A stretch of 64,000 nt of DNA from Phycisphaerae bacterium (GCA_016793805.1 JAEUIZ010000022.1:1-64000); one strand, 5' to 3'; shown: positions 28,617-37,677, counted from the first letter of the stretch. Translations and numbers: made by a program. The notes: a model not told the origin generated them from the sequence alone.

Positions 28617-30310
28617 CGCCGGCGCTCCATCGCTTCGCGGAGCCCGGCCTCGAAGCCGGCGACGAACCGCGTCGCGTCGCACAGCGGCGAGCGAGCCACC
28701 TGCGCGCGCAGTTCGGCCCGCCACCGCGACAACCGATCCGGTGCGTTCGTCAGTTCCACGGCGACGGCCTCGTACCGCGCCCACGAGTCCGCCACTAGTT
28801 CACCCAGCCCCACCGCGCGCAACAGGCTCGCGCCGACCCGCGCCGCGTGCCGATCGCCCGCCAGCGTGACCACCGGCACGCCCATCCACAGCGCCTCGCA
28901 GGTCGTGGTCGTCCCGTGGTAAGGGAACGAGTCCAGAGCGATATCGACGCCCGCGTACGCCGCCAGGTGCTCCGCCTTGGACACCGGCGGCTCGAGCACC
29001 TCGACTCGAGCGGGATCGACCCCGGCGGCCGACAGCCGATCCACGATCGTCCGTCGCACCATCGCCGAGGTGAACTGCCGCGACTTCAGCGCCAGCACGC
29101 TCCCCGGCACCGTCCGCAGCACCCGCGCCCATGCCGCGAGCGTCGCGGGCGTGAGTTTCGCGGCGTTGTTGAACGAGCCGAAGCGGATCGGCCCCGCGCT
29201 CGGTCGCGGCGCGGGCACCGGGGCGTCCGTCGGCGGCCTGTAGCACAGGAACGGCGCCGGCAGCCGCACCAGCCGCTCCGTCGCCAGATCCTCGGCCCCG
29301 GGCGGGTCCGTGGTCTCGTCCACCAGGCGAACGTCCATCGCTGGGATGCCCGTGGTGTTCGGATACCCGAGGTACGTCACCTGCGTCGGAGCGAGGCGCG
29401 AGGCCATGGCCAGCAGGAGCGTGCAGCCCGTGTAGCCCGCGAGATCGACCACGACATCGAGCCCCAGCGCGTGGACCCTCCGGGCGATCGCCTCGGGATC
29501 GTCGCGCCCGAGGTCGTGCCACGCGTGACAGAGCGAACGAAGGCGGCCCGTGACCGCGTCGGCGGTCTGGCTCGAACGGGCCGAGAGCGCGTGCACCTCG
29601 AACGCGTCGCGGTCGTGGTGGGCCAGGATCGGCTCCAGAAACGCCGCCACCGAGTGGTCGTACAGGTCGCCCGAGAGGTAGCCCACACGCACGCGCCGGC
29701 CAGCGAGGGGCGTCCGCACCGGGGCGGGCAGAGGAATCGCCCGGGACGCCAGCGCCGCGCCGGCACGCCGATGCGCCTCAAGAACCTCCTCCCGCGTCAC
29801 GTCCGCGTAGTTCAGCGTCGAAGCCAGTGACGAGAGCAGCCACGGATCCTCCGGCATCGCCTCCAGCCCCTCGCGAAGGATCGCGATGGCTCGCTCGGCC
29901 CGGCAGACGTTGAGCAGGACGCTGGCGAGCGACGCTCGGGCCGACGCGGGGTCGAGCGAGTACGCACGCTCCGCCGAGGCCAGGGCCGTCTCGTGGTCAC
30001 CCTGATCCCACGCGAGCGGCACGAGCGCGAGGTGCCGGGCCGCGCGATCGGGCTCGACCTCGATCGCCCGGCGGGCCGCGTCGATGGCGTCGTCCCTGCG
30101 CCCCAGCACCGCGAGCATCGTGCTGAGCGTCGCGTGGAAGTCGCCGACGGCGGGCCGAACGCTCGCCGCCCGCTGCTCGAAGTACACCGCCTGCTCCGTT
30201 TGCCCGCTCTCAAAGAGCAGCACGGCCAGCGTGTGCAACGCCTCGGCGTCGCCCGGCGACTTCTGCACCTGCCGCCGAAGCCGGGCGATCGTGGCGGGGT
30301 CCGCCCTCAT
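28613..30310 (-). CDS. TPR O-GlcNAc-transferase-like protein (second copy)
   Basis: 565 residues. The N-terminal third holds about four TPRs (EALHTLAVLLFESGQTEQAV, FHATLSTMLAVLGRRDDAI). The rest is GT41-like: RVRVGYLSGDLYDHSV, VDLAGYTG, YLGYPNTTGIPAMDVR, FGSFNNAAKLTP, and the donor-site block DSFPYHGTTTTCEALWMGVPVVTL. These are hallmarks of O-GlcNAc transferase and SPINDLY proteins, which glycosylate Ser/Thr of target proteins. Both ends overlap neighbours by ATGA, so three genes are translated in a chain. The start at 30310 gives this overlap. The sugar donor is unknown. It is a diverged paralogue of the gene just upstream. Confidence 0.88.
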   Translation of the reverse strand: MRADPATIARLRRQVQKSPGDAEALHTLAVLLFESGQTEQAVYFEQRAASVRPAVGDFHATLSTMLAVLGRRDDAIDAARRAIEVEPDRAARHLALVPLAWDQGDHETALASAERAYSLDPASARASLASVLLNVCRAERAIAILREGLEAMPEDPWLLSSLASTLNYADVTREEVLEAHRRAGAALASRAIPLPAPVRTPLAGRRVRVGYLSGDLYDHSVAAFLEPILAHHDRDAFEVHALSARSSQTADAVTGRLRSLCHAWHDLGRDDPEAIARRVHALGLDVVVDLAGYTGCTLLLAMASRLAPTQVTYLGYPNTTGIPAMDVRLVDETTDPPGAEDLATERLVRLPAPFLCYRPPTDAPVPAPRPSAGPIRFGSFNNAAKLTPATLAAWARVLRTVPGSVLALKSRQFTSAMVRRTIVDRLSAAGVDPARVEVLEPPVSKAEHLAAYAGVDIALDSFPYHGTTTTCEALWMGVPVVTLAGDRHAARVGASLLRAVGLGELVADSWARYEAVAVELTNAPDRLSRWRAELRAQVARSPLCDATRFVAGFEAGLREAMERRR

Positions 30311-32115
30311 CCCGCCCCCCCACTCCCCGACCCGCTGCTCGGCGCGTCTCCCCCGCTCGCGTGTCCCTCGCACCAGCGCACCCACATCTGGCGGTACGCG
30401 GCCTCGACGGCACGGGCGTGCGAGACGCCGTCGCACAGCCGCGACGCCGCCACCATCGCGCGCAGCCCAGTCCGCAGCGTTCGCCGGCGCGGCGCGTCGC
30501 CCGCGAGAGCCGTGGCCGTGCGAACAAACTCGTCCGCGCTGCCCGCCGCGAGATCCGGGAGTCCCACGGCCGACAGGAGCGAGAGCCCCACGCGCGAGGC
30601 GTGAACCTCGCCCACGAGCGACACCACCGGCACGCCCATCCACATGGCCTCACATGTCGTCGTCGTCCCGTGGTAGGGGAACGGATCGAGGGCGATGTCG
30701 GCGTGTGCGTAGGCCTCCAGGTGCTCGCGCGTCGAGGGCGTGTGTCCCGCGAGCCGAACGCGATCCGCCGCGATGCCCCCGGCGGCGAGCCGAGACAGAA
30801 TCCGCCCCGAGACGAGCGCATCGTTCAGGCCCTTGCCCTTCAGGAGCAGCCGCGAGCCCGGGACGGCCGCGAGCACCCGCGCCCACAGGTCGATCGTCAC
30901 CCCGGAGAGTTTCGCCAGGTTGTTGAAACTTGCGAACGTCACCACGCCCGTCGCGTCGGCGGGCGGGGGAGCGGGCTCGGGGGCCGAGGGCGGCGGGCGA
31001 TAGCACAGGAAGCACCCGGGCAACCAAACCAGTTGCTCGGTCGCATAACGCTCGGCCCCGGGCGGGTCGGTCAGCGCGTCCACAAGCCGGTAGTGGATCG
31101 CGGGCACGCCCGTGGTGTTCGGATACCCGATGTACGACACCCCGATCGGCGCGGGACCGACGGCGGCGATGGGCAGGCGACTGCTCGACGTGTGCCCGCC
31201 CAACTCCACGAGGATGTCGATCGCGTCGGATCGGATCACCTCGATCACCTGCGTGTCGGTCGCGGGGAACAGTTGCCGGAAGTGGTCCGCGAGGGCCGCG
31301 AGCCGTGGCGTGCCCGTCTGGTCCGCGACGCCAACGTGATAGCAGAAGACCTCGACCGCCGCCCGATCATGGTGCGTCAGCAGCGGCTCGAGGTAGTACG
31401 CGACCGAGTGCTCGCGCAGATCCGCCGAGAGGTACCCCACGCGCAGCCGACGCCCCTGATCGCGGTCGCGGTCGTCGAAGCGGAACGCCGGCCGCGGCGC
31501 GAGTTGCCCGTAGCGCCGGTGCTCGCGAAGGTGCTCGGCCGGGTCCACCCCGGGCAGGTAGTTCAGCAGCATGCACAACTTGTCCTGCAAGAGCAGGTCG
31601 GCCGGCGTCTGCCGCTGCGCCCGGCGGATGGTCTCGACGGCCTCGTCGGCGCGCCCCGTCTCGGCGAGCAGCCGCACCAGTGGATAGACCACCGAGGCGC
31701 TCGCCGGCGCCAGGTCCGCGGCCCGACGCAGCACGGGCTCGGCCTCCGTCATCCGCTGCTGGTTGGACATCAGCACGCCCAGGCACGCCAGCGCATCCGC
31801 GAAGTCGGGCTTGATCTCCACCGCGCGACGCAGCGCCGCCTCGGAACCGGGAAGGTCGCCCGCCGCCGAGCACATCATCCCCAGGTTCGCGTGCAGCCCG
31901 GGGTCGCCCGGCCGCTGCTCCGCCGCCACGCGCAGGTGCTCGACGGCCTCGGCGTACCGCCCCGCCTGCGCCGCGATCGCGCCGGCCCATTGCCGCGCGT
32001 CCGCGTGCCGAGGGTCCTGGTCCAGCGCCGCCCGGAGCAGGCTCGCGGCCTGATCAAGGCGCCCCGCGGCCCGGGCCGAAGCCGCCTCGCGGATGAGTTG
32101 ATCGGGCGTGGGCAT
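30307..32115 (-). CDS. TPR O-GlcNAc-transferase-like protein (first copy)
   Basis: 602 residues and first gene of the operon. About five TPRs occupy residues 1-180 (ARQWAGAIAAQAGRYAEAVE, LHANLGMMCSAAGDLPGSEA). The catalytic region has RLRVGYLSADLREHSVAYYLEP, YIGYPNTTGVPAIHYRLVDA, FASFNNLAKLSG and DPFPYHGTTTTCEAMWMGVP. The tail is Gly/Ser-rich. This is GT41-type protein O-glycosylation machinery. It shares most motifs with the next gene, so the two arose by tandem duplication. ATG 32115 has TAGCCT 6 nt upstream, a leaderless arrangement, and is divergent from phhA. Confidence 0.88.
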   Translation of the reverse strand: MPTPDQLIREAASARAAGRLDQAASLLRAALDQDPRHADARQWAGAIAAQAGRYAEAVEHLRVAAEQRPGDPGLHANLGMMCSAAGDLPGSEAALRRAVEIKPDFADALACLGVLMSNQQRMTEAEPVLRRAADLAPASASVVYPLVRLLAETGRADEAVETIRRAQRQTPADLLLQDKLCMLLNYLPGVDPAEHLREHRRYGQLAPRPAFRFDDRDRDQGRRLRVGYLSADLREHSVAYYLEPLLTHHDRAAVEVFCYHVGVADQTGTPRLAALADHFRQLFPATDTQVIEVIRSDAIDILVELGGHTSSSRLPIAAVGPAPIGVSYIGYPNTTGVPAIHYRLVDALTDPPGAERYATEQLVWLPGCFLCYRPPPSAPEPAPPPADATGVVTFASFNNLAKLSGVTIDLWARVLAAVPGSRLLLKGKGLNDALVSGRILSRLAAGGIAADRVRLAGHTPSTREHLEAYAHADIALDPFPYHGTTTTCEAMWMGVPVVSLVGEVHASRVGLSLLSAVGLPDLAAGSADEFVRTATALAGDAPRRRTLRTGLRAMVAASRLCDGVSHARAVEAAYRQMWVRWCEGHASGGDAPSSGSGSGGAG

Positions 32116-32121
32116 CGCCCA

Positions 32122-32127
32122 AGGCTA
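32122..32127 (-). promoter_or_regulatory. Leaderless-type -10 box for the OGT operon
   Basis: TAGCCT on the minus strand, 6 nt before the ATG at 32115, with no ribosome site between. Confidence 0.45.
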
Positions 32128-32174
32128 TCGCGCCGGGCGGGCCGCAGACGCGATCCCGAACACCCTCGGACCGA

Positions 32175-32180
32175 TAGAAT
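32175..32180 (+). promoter_or_regulatory. Possible -10 box for phhA
   Basis: TAGAAT preceded by GA, about 30 nt before the ATG at 32210. It leaves a leader of roughly 23 nt that contains GGAGG, in contrast to the leaderless divergent OGT promoter. Confidence 0.4.
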
Positions 32181-32209
32181 ACTCGGGTGGATTTGCACGG
32201 AGGATGCCC

Positions 32210-33178
32210 ATGCGTCCCGACATCAGGTACAACAACATCATCGCCAACGACGAGGCCCGCGCCGCCCAGGCCGCGGCCGACAGGGCCCCGGAGCAGCACG
32301 CCGACGAGATCGACGCCGACCGCTTCTACATCACCCAGCACTACCACCTTTATACCCCCGAGAACCACGACGTGTGGCGCGACCTCTTCGACCGCCGATG
32401 GCAGGTGCTCGAGGGCCAGGTCTCGCGGCAGTTCATCGAGGGGCTGAAGATCCTGAAACTGACCCGGGACCGTCTGCCGCTGCTGGACGATCTCGTGCTC
32501 GACCGCGACATCACCATCGCCGGCGGAGTGCAGGTCAAGAGGGGCACGAGGCTCGACGGGATCAACAAGTTCCTCCAGGCCCAGAGCAACTGGGCGAGTT
32601 ACGGCGTGCCGGGCTACCTGCCCGCGAAAGCGTTCTTTGCGTGCCTGGCGCAGCGCGAGTTCCCGACGACGGTGCTGATCCGCCCGCGCGAGGTGATGGA
32701 CTACCTCCCCGAGCCGGACATCTTCCACGACGTGTTCGGGCACGTGCCGCTGCACACGCTGCGGGTCTTTGCCGACTTCCTCCAGACCTATGGCCGGGCG
32801 GCCCTCCAGTGCGACGACGACACGCACGTCACGCGGCTGGCGCGGCTGTTCTGGTTCACCGTCGAGTTCGGACTCATCAAGGAGGACGGGAAGGTCAAGG
32901 TCTATGGCAGCGGGCTCGTCAGCAGCCACGCCGAGAGCGCGTACTCGCTCACGGGCGAGTGGGAGAAGCGCGGGCAGAACGTCCCGGACTGCACGCCGCG
33001 GCCCGTGCCGATCTATCGCCCGTTCGACCTCGAACGCGTGTGCAACACGGAGTTCGAGATCGACCACTTCCAGCCGATCTACTACGTGCTCGAGAGTTTC
33101 GAGCAGTTGCGCGACGCGATGAACCGGTACGCGGAAGAAGTGATCGGCCAGTCCGGGCTGGCGAAGGCGGGGATGTGA
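32210..33178 (+). CDS. phhA: Phenylalanine 4-monooxygenase
   Basis: A 322-residue iron enzyme that hydroxylates phenylalanine to tyrosine using a pterin cofactor. The iron ligands are seen in PDIFHDVFGHVPL (His173, His178) and in FWFTVEFGLI (Glu219). LSRQFIEGL-like and YGSGLVSSHAES segments agree with the bacterial form. Nothing in the window encodes the pterin dehydratase partner. The ATG at 32210 has GGAGG 6 nt upstream; the ATG at 32204 abuts GGAGG and is less likely. Its stop overlaps the GTG of the AAA ATPase gene, though that gene looks unrelated in function. Confidence 0.95.
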   Translation: MRPDIRYNNIIANDEARAAQAAADRAPEQHADEIDADRFYITQHYHLYTPENHDVWRDLFDRRWQVLEGQVSRQFIEGLKILKLTRDRLPLLDDLVLDRDITIAGGVQVKRGTRLDGINKFLQAQSNWASYGVPGYLPAKAFFACLAQREFPTTVLIRPREVMDYLPEPDIFHDVFGHVPLHTLRVFADFLQTYGRAALQCDDDTHVTRLARLFWFTVEFGLIKEDGKVKVYGSGLVSSHAESAYSLTGEWEKRGQNVPDCTPRPVPIYRPFDLERVCNTEFEIDHFQPIYYVLESFEQLRDAMNRYAEEVIGQSGLAKAGM

Positions 33179-34716
33179 GTGTGACGCCGGGAAGGAAGCA
33201 ACGGCAAACTGCGGCCGGACACGAAACACTTCATGAGCGCTACTTCCTGTCTGGAACGTTGACCGAGTTTCTTCGTGGGATGAATCCGTGGTGGTCTGAC
33301 CGTCCAGGCGCCGTGCTGCCAACGTTCCGCCGTTGGGCCTTTGAACGCCTGCTGAGTTCCGTGCGCACGGGTCTGACGCCGATCACTGTTGTTCGCGGTC
33401 CCCGCCAGGTTGGAAAGTCGACGCTTCAGGATCAGGTGATCGCGAAGTTGCTCGATGACGGGGTCCACCCCACCCGGATCTTGAAGGTCCAGTTCGATGA
33501 GATTGCACCTCTTCTCAAGCAACACACCCCCATCCTTGCGATCTGCTGGTGGTTTGAGAGTCAGGTACTCAAGCGTACGCTCAACGAGGCGGCCCACGCC
33601 GGCGAGCCCGCCTATCTGTTCTTGGATGAAGTCCAGAACCTCACCGACTGGGCCGCCGAGTTGAAGAGCCTCGTGGACAATCGCACGGTCCGGGTGCTCG
33701 TCACCGGCTCCTCCGCACTTCGCATCGAGTCGGGCAGAGACAGCCTCGCGGGACGAATCAGCACGATCGAACTTGGGCCGCTGCTGCTTCGTGAGGTCTC
33801 GGAGCTCGGGCTCGGTACGCCGCTGCCGCCCGTGCTCGCGGACAACGGCCTCGAGCGACTCGTGACGAAGGACCTGTGGTCCGAGATCGCAAGGCACGGC
33901 AGGCAGCACGTCCACCCCAGGGACGAAGCCTTCAAACGCTGGTCAGCCCGAGGCGGGTATCCTCGAGCCCAGGAACGGTTCGATGCCCCTTGGGAAGATG
34001 TGGCGAGCAATCTTGTCGAGACGGTGGTGGACCGCGCCATCCAGCACGACCTGCGGCAGGGCGAGCGCGGACGCAAGCGCGACGAGTCGCTGTTGCGGGA
34101 AGTGTTCAAGCTGGCGTGCCGCTACACAGGCCAATCGCCCACGCAGTCGGTCTTCATTGAAGACATTCGGTCCTCGCTTGGCGGCAACGTGGGCTGGCAG
34201 CGCGTCCAGAACTACCTGCGCTTTCTCGAAGGAGCGATGCTGTTGCGGCTGATCGAGCCGCTCGAACTTCGATTGAAGCGGAAGCGCGGTGCACCAAAGG
34301 TGTGCGTGTGCGACCACGCGCTTCGCGCCGCCTGGCTGCACGAGGTCGTCCCGCTCGATCCCGATGGCCTCGAGCGAATGCCCCATCTCGCCGACCTGGC
34401 GGGTCGGCTGGCAGAGTCCGTCGCGGGCTACTTCCTGTCCTCGATCCCTCACTTGGGCGTCAACCACTTTCCCGCGCGCGGCGCGGAGCCCGAGGTTGAC
34501 TTCGTGCTCACAGTCGGCGAGAGACGAGTGCCCGTTGAGATCAAGTACCGTCGCCGCATCGACCCGCACGAAGACACGCGGGGCATTCGGGCGTTCGTCG
34601 AGAAAGCGGCCTACAACGCGCCATTCGGTGTGCTTGTGACACTGCTCGACGATGTTGTCGTCGATGATCCGAGAGTGGTCCCTGTGTCGTTGCGTTCGCT
34701 CCTGCTGTTGCGATAG
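33175..34716 (+). CDS. AAA ATPase with DUF4143 / PD-(D/E)XK-like end
   Basis: 513 residues. Walker A GPRQVGKST (75-83) and Walker B AYLFLDEVQN lie in an AAA_14 domain, with VTGSSALRIE (sensor 1 region). The C-terminal DUF4143 domain ends in EVDFVLTVGERRVPVEIKYRRR, the D...EXK pattern of PD-(D/E)XK nucleases. Such proteins are widespread, often horizontally moved, and of uncertain role. Base composition looks less G+C-rich than the flanks and codon use is more mixed, which supports recent transfer. The GTG at 33175 overlaps the phhA stop; a second GTG at 33181 is possible. It converges with the permease gene. Confidence 0.88.
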   Translation: MSVTPGRKQRQTAAGHETLHERYFLSGTLTEFLRGMNPWWSDRPGAVLPTFRRWAFERLLSSVRTGLTPITVVRGPRQVGKSTLQDQVIAKLLDDGVHPTRILKVQFDEIAPLLKQHTPILAICWWFESQVLKRTLNEAAHAGEPAYLFLDEVQNLTDWAAELKSLVDNRTVRVLVTGSSALRIESGRDSLAGRISTIELGPLLLREVSELGLGTPLPPVLADNGLERLVTKDLWSEIARHGRQHVHPRDEAFKRWSARGGYPRAQERFDAPWEDVASNLVETVVDRAIQHDLRQGERGRKRDESLLREVFKLACRYTGQSPTQSVFIEDIRSSLGGNVGWQRVQNYLRFLEGAMLLRLIEPLELRLKRKRGAPKVCVCDHALRAAWLHEVVPLDPDGLERMPHLADLAGRLAESVAGYFLSSIPHLGVNHFPARGAEPEVDFVLTVGERRVPVEIKYRRRIDPHEDTRGIRAFVEKAAYNAPFGVLVTLLDDVVVDDPRVVPVSLRSLLLLR

Positions 34717-34720
34717 CCCC

Positions 34721-35914
34721 TTACCCCTTGAACACCGTCGCGATGTCGAGTTTCAGCACCCGCATCGCGCTCAGCACCGCCGAGATCACGCACACCATCA
34801 GCACCACCACCCCCGCGAAGAGCATGGTCCACGGCGTCAGGGCGTACGGCATCGCTTCGGCCTGCACGCTCGTGCCCAGCAGCGACGACGCGCCGATGCC
34901 CATCCCGAATCCCATCAGACCTGAGAACAGCGCCTGGGCCGCGACGATCCGCAGGATCATCGGCGTCGACGCGCCCAACGCCTTGAACGTCACGTAGTAC
35001 CGCGCGTTGTCGACCGTGAACAGGTACAGGAGCAGCGAACTGACCGAGACCCCGACGATGACCGCGATCCCGATCATCAGCGCGATCCGCGCCACGACGC
35101 CCGTGGTGCGGACGTAGTACCAGTAGGTGTCCGAGGCGAACTCGGCGGACGTTCTCGCCCGCAGGCCCGTTCGGGCCTCGATCTGCCGCGCCACCGCCGC
35201 TGCGTCCTGTCCGTCGGTCGGAGCGGCCAGCACAAAGGACATGAGGTTCCGCTGGCGAGGCGTGACGAACAGCGCCCGGCTGTACGTGGTGTAGACGACG
35301 GGCTTGGAGAGGAACCGGGGCGTCAGCCGCGCCACGCCGACGACGACGAGCCGGTGGTCGTTGGCGAGCATCTCGTCGCCGGCGCGCATGGGGCGCGTGG
35401 GCGCGTCGAGGTGCGGGATGTTCCAGCCCTCGTGCCGCTCCGGCGCCGCGTCCACCGTCCGCAACAGCCCCGCCGAGGACGAGAGGTCGATGATGACCGC
35501 GTCCGAACCCTTGAGCGCGTCGAGGCTCCCGGAGACGAGGTCCCGCGGCGCGCCGATGAGCGTCGCGTCGTCCACCCCGATGAGCAGGATGGGCTTGAGC
35601 GCGCCGCTGGGAAGCCGCACGCGCGTGCTCCCGGTGTAGAGCGGGACGGCCCACGCCACGCCGGAGACCCCACGGACCCGAGTGAGCGCGGTGGACGGCA
35701 TGCCGGCGGGCTCGTCAACGTACTCCACCGCCGGATCCATGACCCAGATGCGCGCCTCGGGGATGTCCGAGACGAGCGCGTAACTGCGGCGCATCATCCC
35801 GTTGAACATCGAGAGCATGTGCGTGATCAGGAACGTGCAGAGGAGCACCCCCAGGACCACGCCCAGCCATCGCGCGGTCTGCCCGATCAGCATGCGCAGG
35901 CCAAGCCGGATCAC
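34721..35914 (-). CDS. ABC-type permease, FtsX/MacB (DevC-like)
   Basis: 397 residues with four transmembrane segments in the FtsX pattern. One comes near the start (WLGVVLGVLLCTFLITHML), then a large extracytoplasmic domain (about 45-255), then three helices with FKALGASTPMILRIVAAQALFSG between them and a last helix before MRVLKLDIATVFKG. DevC-type proteins share this fold and export lipids or peptides with an ATPase and a membrane-fusion partner. Neither partner is next to it, so it is an orphan component here. The GTG at 35914 has TAGGAT 6 nt upstream. Confidence 0.83.
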   Translation of the reverse strand: MIRLGLRMLIGQTARWLGVVLGVLLCTFLITHMLSMFNGMMRRSYALVSDIPEARIWVMDPAVEYVDEPAGMPSTALTRVRGVSGVAWAVPLYTGSTRVRLPSGALKPILLIGVDDATLIGAPRDLVSGSLDALKGSDAVIIDLSSSAGLLRTVDAAPERHEGWNIPHLDAPTRPMRAGDEMLANDHRLVVVGVARLTPRFLSKPVVYTTYSRALFVTPRQRNLMSFVLAAPTDGQDAAAVARQIEARTGLRARTSAEFASDTYWYYVRTTGVVARIALMIGIAVIVGVSVSSLLLYLFTVDNARYYVTFKALGASTPMILRIVAAQALFSGLMGFGMGIGASSLLGTSVQAEAMPYALTPWTMLFAGVVVLMVCVISAVLSAMRVLKLDIATVFKG

Positions 35915-35920
35915 GCGCGC

Positions 35921-35926
35921 ATCCTA
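35921..35926 (-). promoter_or_regulatory. Leaderless-type -10 box for the permease gene
   Basis: TAGGAT on the minus strand lies 6 nt before a GTG start at 35914. It sits in the 46-bp gap after the amidohydrolase stop, so the permease gene need not depend on read-through. Confidence 0.42.
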
Positions 35927-35960
35927 GCCCGCGGGGCCATCGCTCCGTCGCGCTCGTGCG

Positions 35961-37307
35961 TCACCTCGGCCGCGGTTCCATGCGCACCACCTCGCCCCCG
36001 CGCATCACGAATGTCACTCTCTCCAACACGGTCACGTCCGTGAGCGGATCGCCGCGCACCGCGATCATGTCCGCCTGCTTGCCCGGCTCGAGCGTCCCAA
36101 TCTGATCCTGCACGCCGCAGAGCGTCGCCGCGTGGATCGTTGCCGCTACCAGGCAGTCCGTCGGGCTCATGCCGGCCTGCGCCATCAGCCCGAACTCCCT
36201 CGCGTTCTGCCCATGCGGCGAGACGCCCGAGTCCGTCCCAAACGCGACCCTCACCCCCGCGCCGATCGCCCGCGTGAAGTTCGACATCCGGGCCGGGCCG
36301 GCCTCCAGCGCCTTCCTGGCGACCACGTCGATGTAGTACCCCGGCTTCTTCGCGTTCTCGGTCACCGTCGCGCTCGCCAGCAGCGTCGGAACCATCCAGG
36401 CGCCCCTCTCCTTGAACAGCCGGAGCGACTCGTCGTCCGTGAACGTCGCGTGCTCGATCGAGTCCACCCCCGCGCGCAGGGCCGCGTTGATCCCGTCCGT
36501 CCCGTGCGCGTGGGCCGCGACTCGCCGTCCCATCGCGTGCGCCGCCTGCACGATCGCGCGCAACTCCTCGTCGGTGAAGTGCTGCGCCAGCCCGGCGCCC
36601 GAGCGCGAGAGCACCCCGCCCGTGGCCGTGATCTTGATCACGTCCGCGCCACGCTTGATCTGCGCTCGCACGGCCTTCATGCAGGCGTCCGCGCCATCCG
36701 CCACGCCCTCCTCCGGCCCCGGCGCCGCGAACACGTCCGCGCGATACCCGTTCGTCGGGTCCGCGTGCCCCCCGGTGATCGAGACCGCCTTGCCCGCCGC
36801 GATGATCCGCGGACCCACCGCGTCCCCTCGCGCGATCGCGTCGCGCAGCGCAAAGACGGCCTCCGCCTCGCCCCCCAGGTCCCGAACCGTCGTGAACCCC
36901 GCCTCCACCGTCCGCTTCGCATAGACCAGCCCGCGCATCGCCTTGTCGCTCGCCGAGTCCGTCACGTTCCGCATCGCGATGTCCGACGTGAACTCCATCG
37001 TCAGGTGCACGTGGCAATCGATGAGCCCCGGCATCACGAACGCCTCGCGCAGGTCCACCTCGCGCACTTCCGCCCCCCCTTCTCGCTCCCGCGACAGGTC
37101 CGGGCCGCGCAGGCCATCCACCACGCGCTCCACTCGCTCATTACGCACCACCAGCGTCGCACCCTCGCGCGGCGGCTTCCCCGGCACGTCGAGCAGACGC
37201 CCGCACCGCACCAACACATAGCGCTCCGGCCGCGGCGACTCCTGCGCAGCGCTCGGCGCCGTCACCAATGCCATCAGCCCCGCGACGCACGCGATGATTC
37301 GCTTCAT
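35961..37307 (-). CDS. Exported amidohydrolase (imidazolonepropionase/prolidase-like)
   Basis: 448 residues with a signal peptide (IACVAGLMALVTAPSAAQ). Metal-site motifs of the amidohydrolase superfamily run in order: MPGLIDCHVHL (HXH), the Lys/metal region around IKRGADVIKITATGG, AAHAHGTDG, SIEHATFTD and VAFGTDSGVSPHG. The final beta-sandwich strand set (GTLEPGKQADMIAVRGDP, VTFVMRGGEVV) is complete. Relatives act on Xaa-Pro dipeptides or related amides outside the cytoplasm; the substrate here is unknown. ATG 37307 has TATGCT 6 nt upstream. It precedes the permease gene on the same strand by 46 bp. Confidence 0.9.
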   Translation of the reverse strand: MKRIIACVAGLMALVTAPSAAQESPRPERYVLVRCGRLLDVPGKPPREGATLVVRNERVERVVDGLRGPDLSREREGGAEVREVDLREAFVMPGLIDCHVHLTMEFTSDIAMRNVTDSASDKAMRGLVYAKRTVEAGFTTVRDLGGEAEAVFALRDAIARGDAVGPRIIAAGKAVSITGGHADPTNGYRADVFAAPGPEEGVADGADACMKAVRAQIKRGADVIKITATGGVLSRSGAGLAQHFTDEELRAIVQAAHAMGRRVAAHAHGTDGINAALRAGVDSIEHATFTDDESLRLFKERGAWMVPTLLASATVTENAKKPGYYIDVVARKALEAGPARMSNFTRAIGAGVRVAFGTDSGVSPHGQNAREFGLMAQAGMSPTDCLVAATIHAATLCGVQDQIGTLEPGKQADMIAVRGDPLTDVTVLERVTFVMRGGEVVRMEPRPR

Positions 37308-37313
37308 GCGCGC

Positions 37314-37319
37314 AGCATA
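37314..37319 (-). promoter_or_regulatory. Leaderless-type -10 box for the exported amidohydrolase
   Basis: TATGCT on the minus strand, 6 nt before the ATG at 37307; the spacer is GCGCGC, without a ribosome site. Confidence 0.45.
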
Positions 37320-37369
37320 CCGCCCCCGGCCCCGCGTCGTGCCGGGGTCCGGCGACGCGACCGACCGCG

Positions 37370-37534
37370 TCACTCCCCGGGCTTCGGGGCGCGCTTGCCC
37401 TTCCGCGCTTGCCGCACCGCCGACGGCTCGACCCGGCTTCCCTTGTGCGACGTGCTGGTGGGCGAGCGCTGCTTGCGGCCCGTCCCCGAGCCCGTGTTCG
37501 TCCGCTGCGATCCGCGATTCCCGATGCGTCCCAT
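37370..37534 (-). CDS. 54-residue basic protein
   Basis: Starts MGRIGNRGSQRTNTGSGTGR and ends RKGKRAPKPGE, with TGA at 37370. It is rich in Arg, Lys, Ser and Gly and probably unstructured. A GGAGAAGGGGG purine run just upstream supports translation. It resembles the short basic ribosome- or RNA-associated proteins found in planctomycetes and related bacteria only in size and charge; I do not recognise a family. A perfect 13-bp hairpin lies upstream at 37648. Confidence 0.6.
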   Translation of the reverse strand: MGRIGNRGSQRTNTGSGTGRKQRSPTSTSHKGSRVEPSAVRQARKGKRAPKPGE

Positions 37535-37647
37535 GCGATCCCCCTTCTCCGTGAACGCGACAACCCGCCGCGTTGGTTGGGACCCATGCTAGCGCCCGCC
37601 GGGAAGCCCCGGGACGCTCGCGTCGGGCCCACACTCCGGCGCAACGA

Positions 37648-37677
37648 AAGACCCGCCCGGACGGCCGGGCGGGTCTT
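37648..37677. terminator. Perfect 13-bp hairpin
   Basis: AAGACCCGCCCGG pairs exactly with CCGGGCGGGTCTT around an ACGG loop. On the minus strand it follows the stop of the secreted protein at 37732 by 55 nt, so it most likely ends that transcript. A short T run is part of the stem. Confidence 0.75.

Noticed and set aside
30361..33174. Plus-strand frame continuous with the AAA ATPase, giving 1451 residues
   Set aside because: The upstream part is antisense to the OGT-like gene and another frame of phhA. The real ATPase starts at the GTG overlapping the phhA stop.
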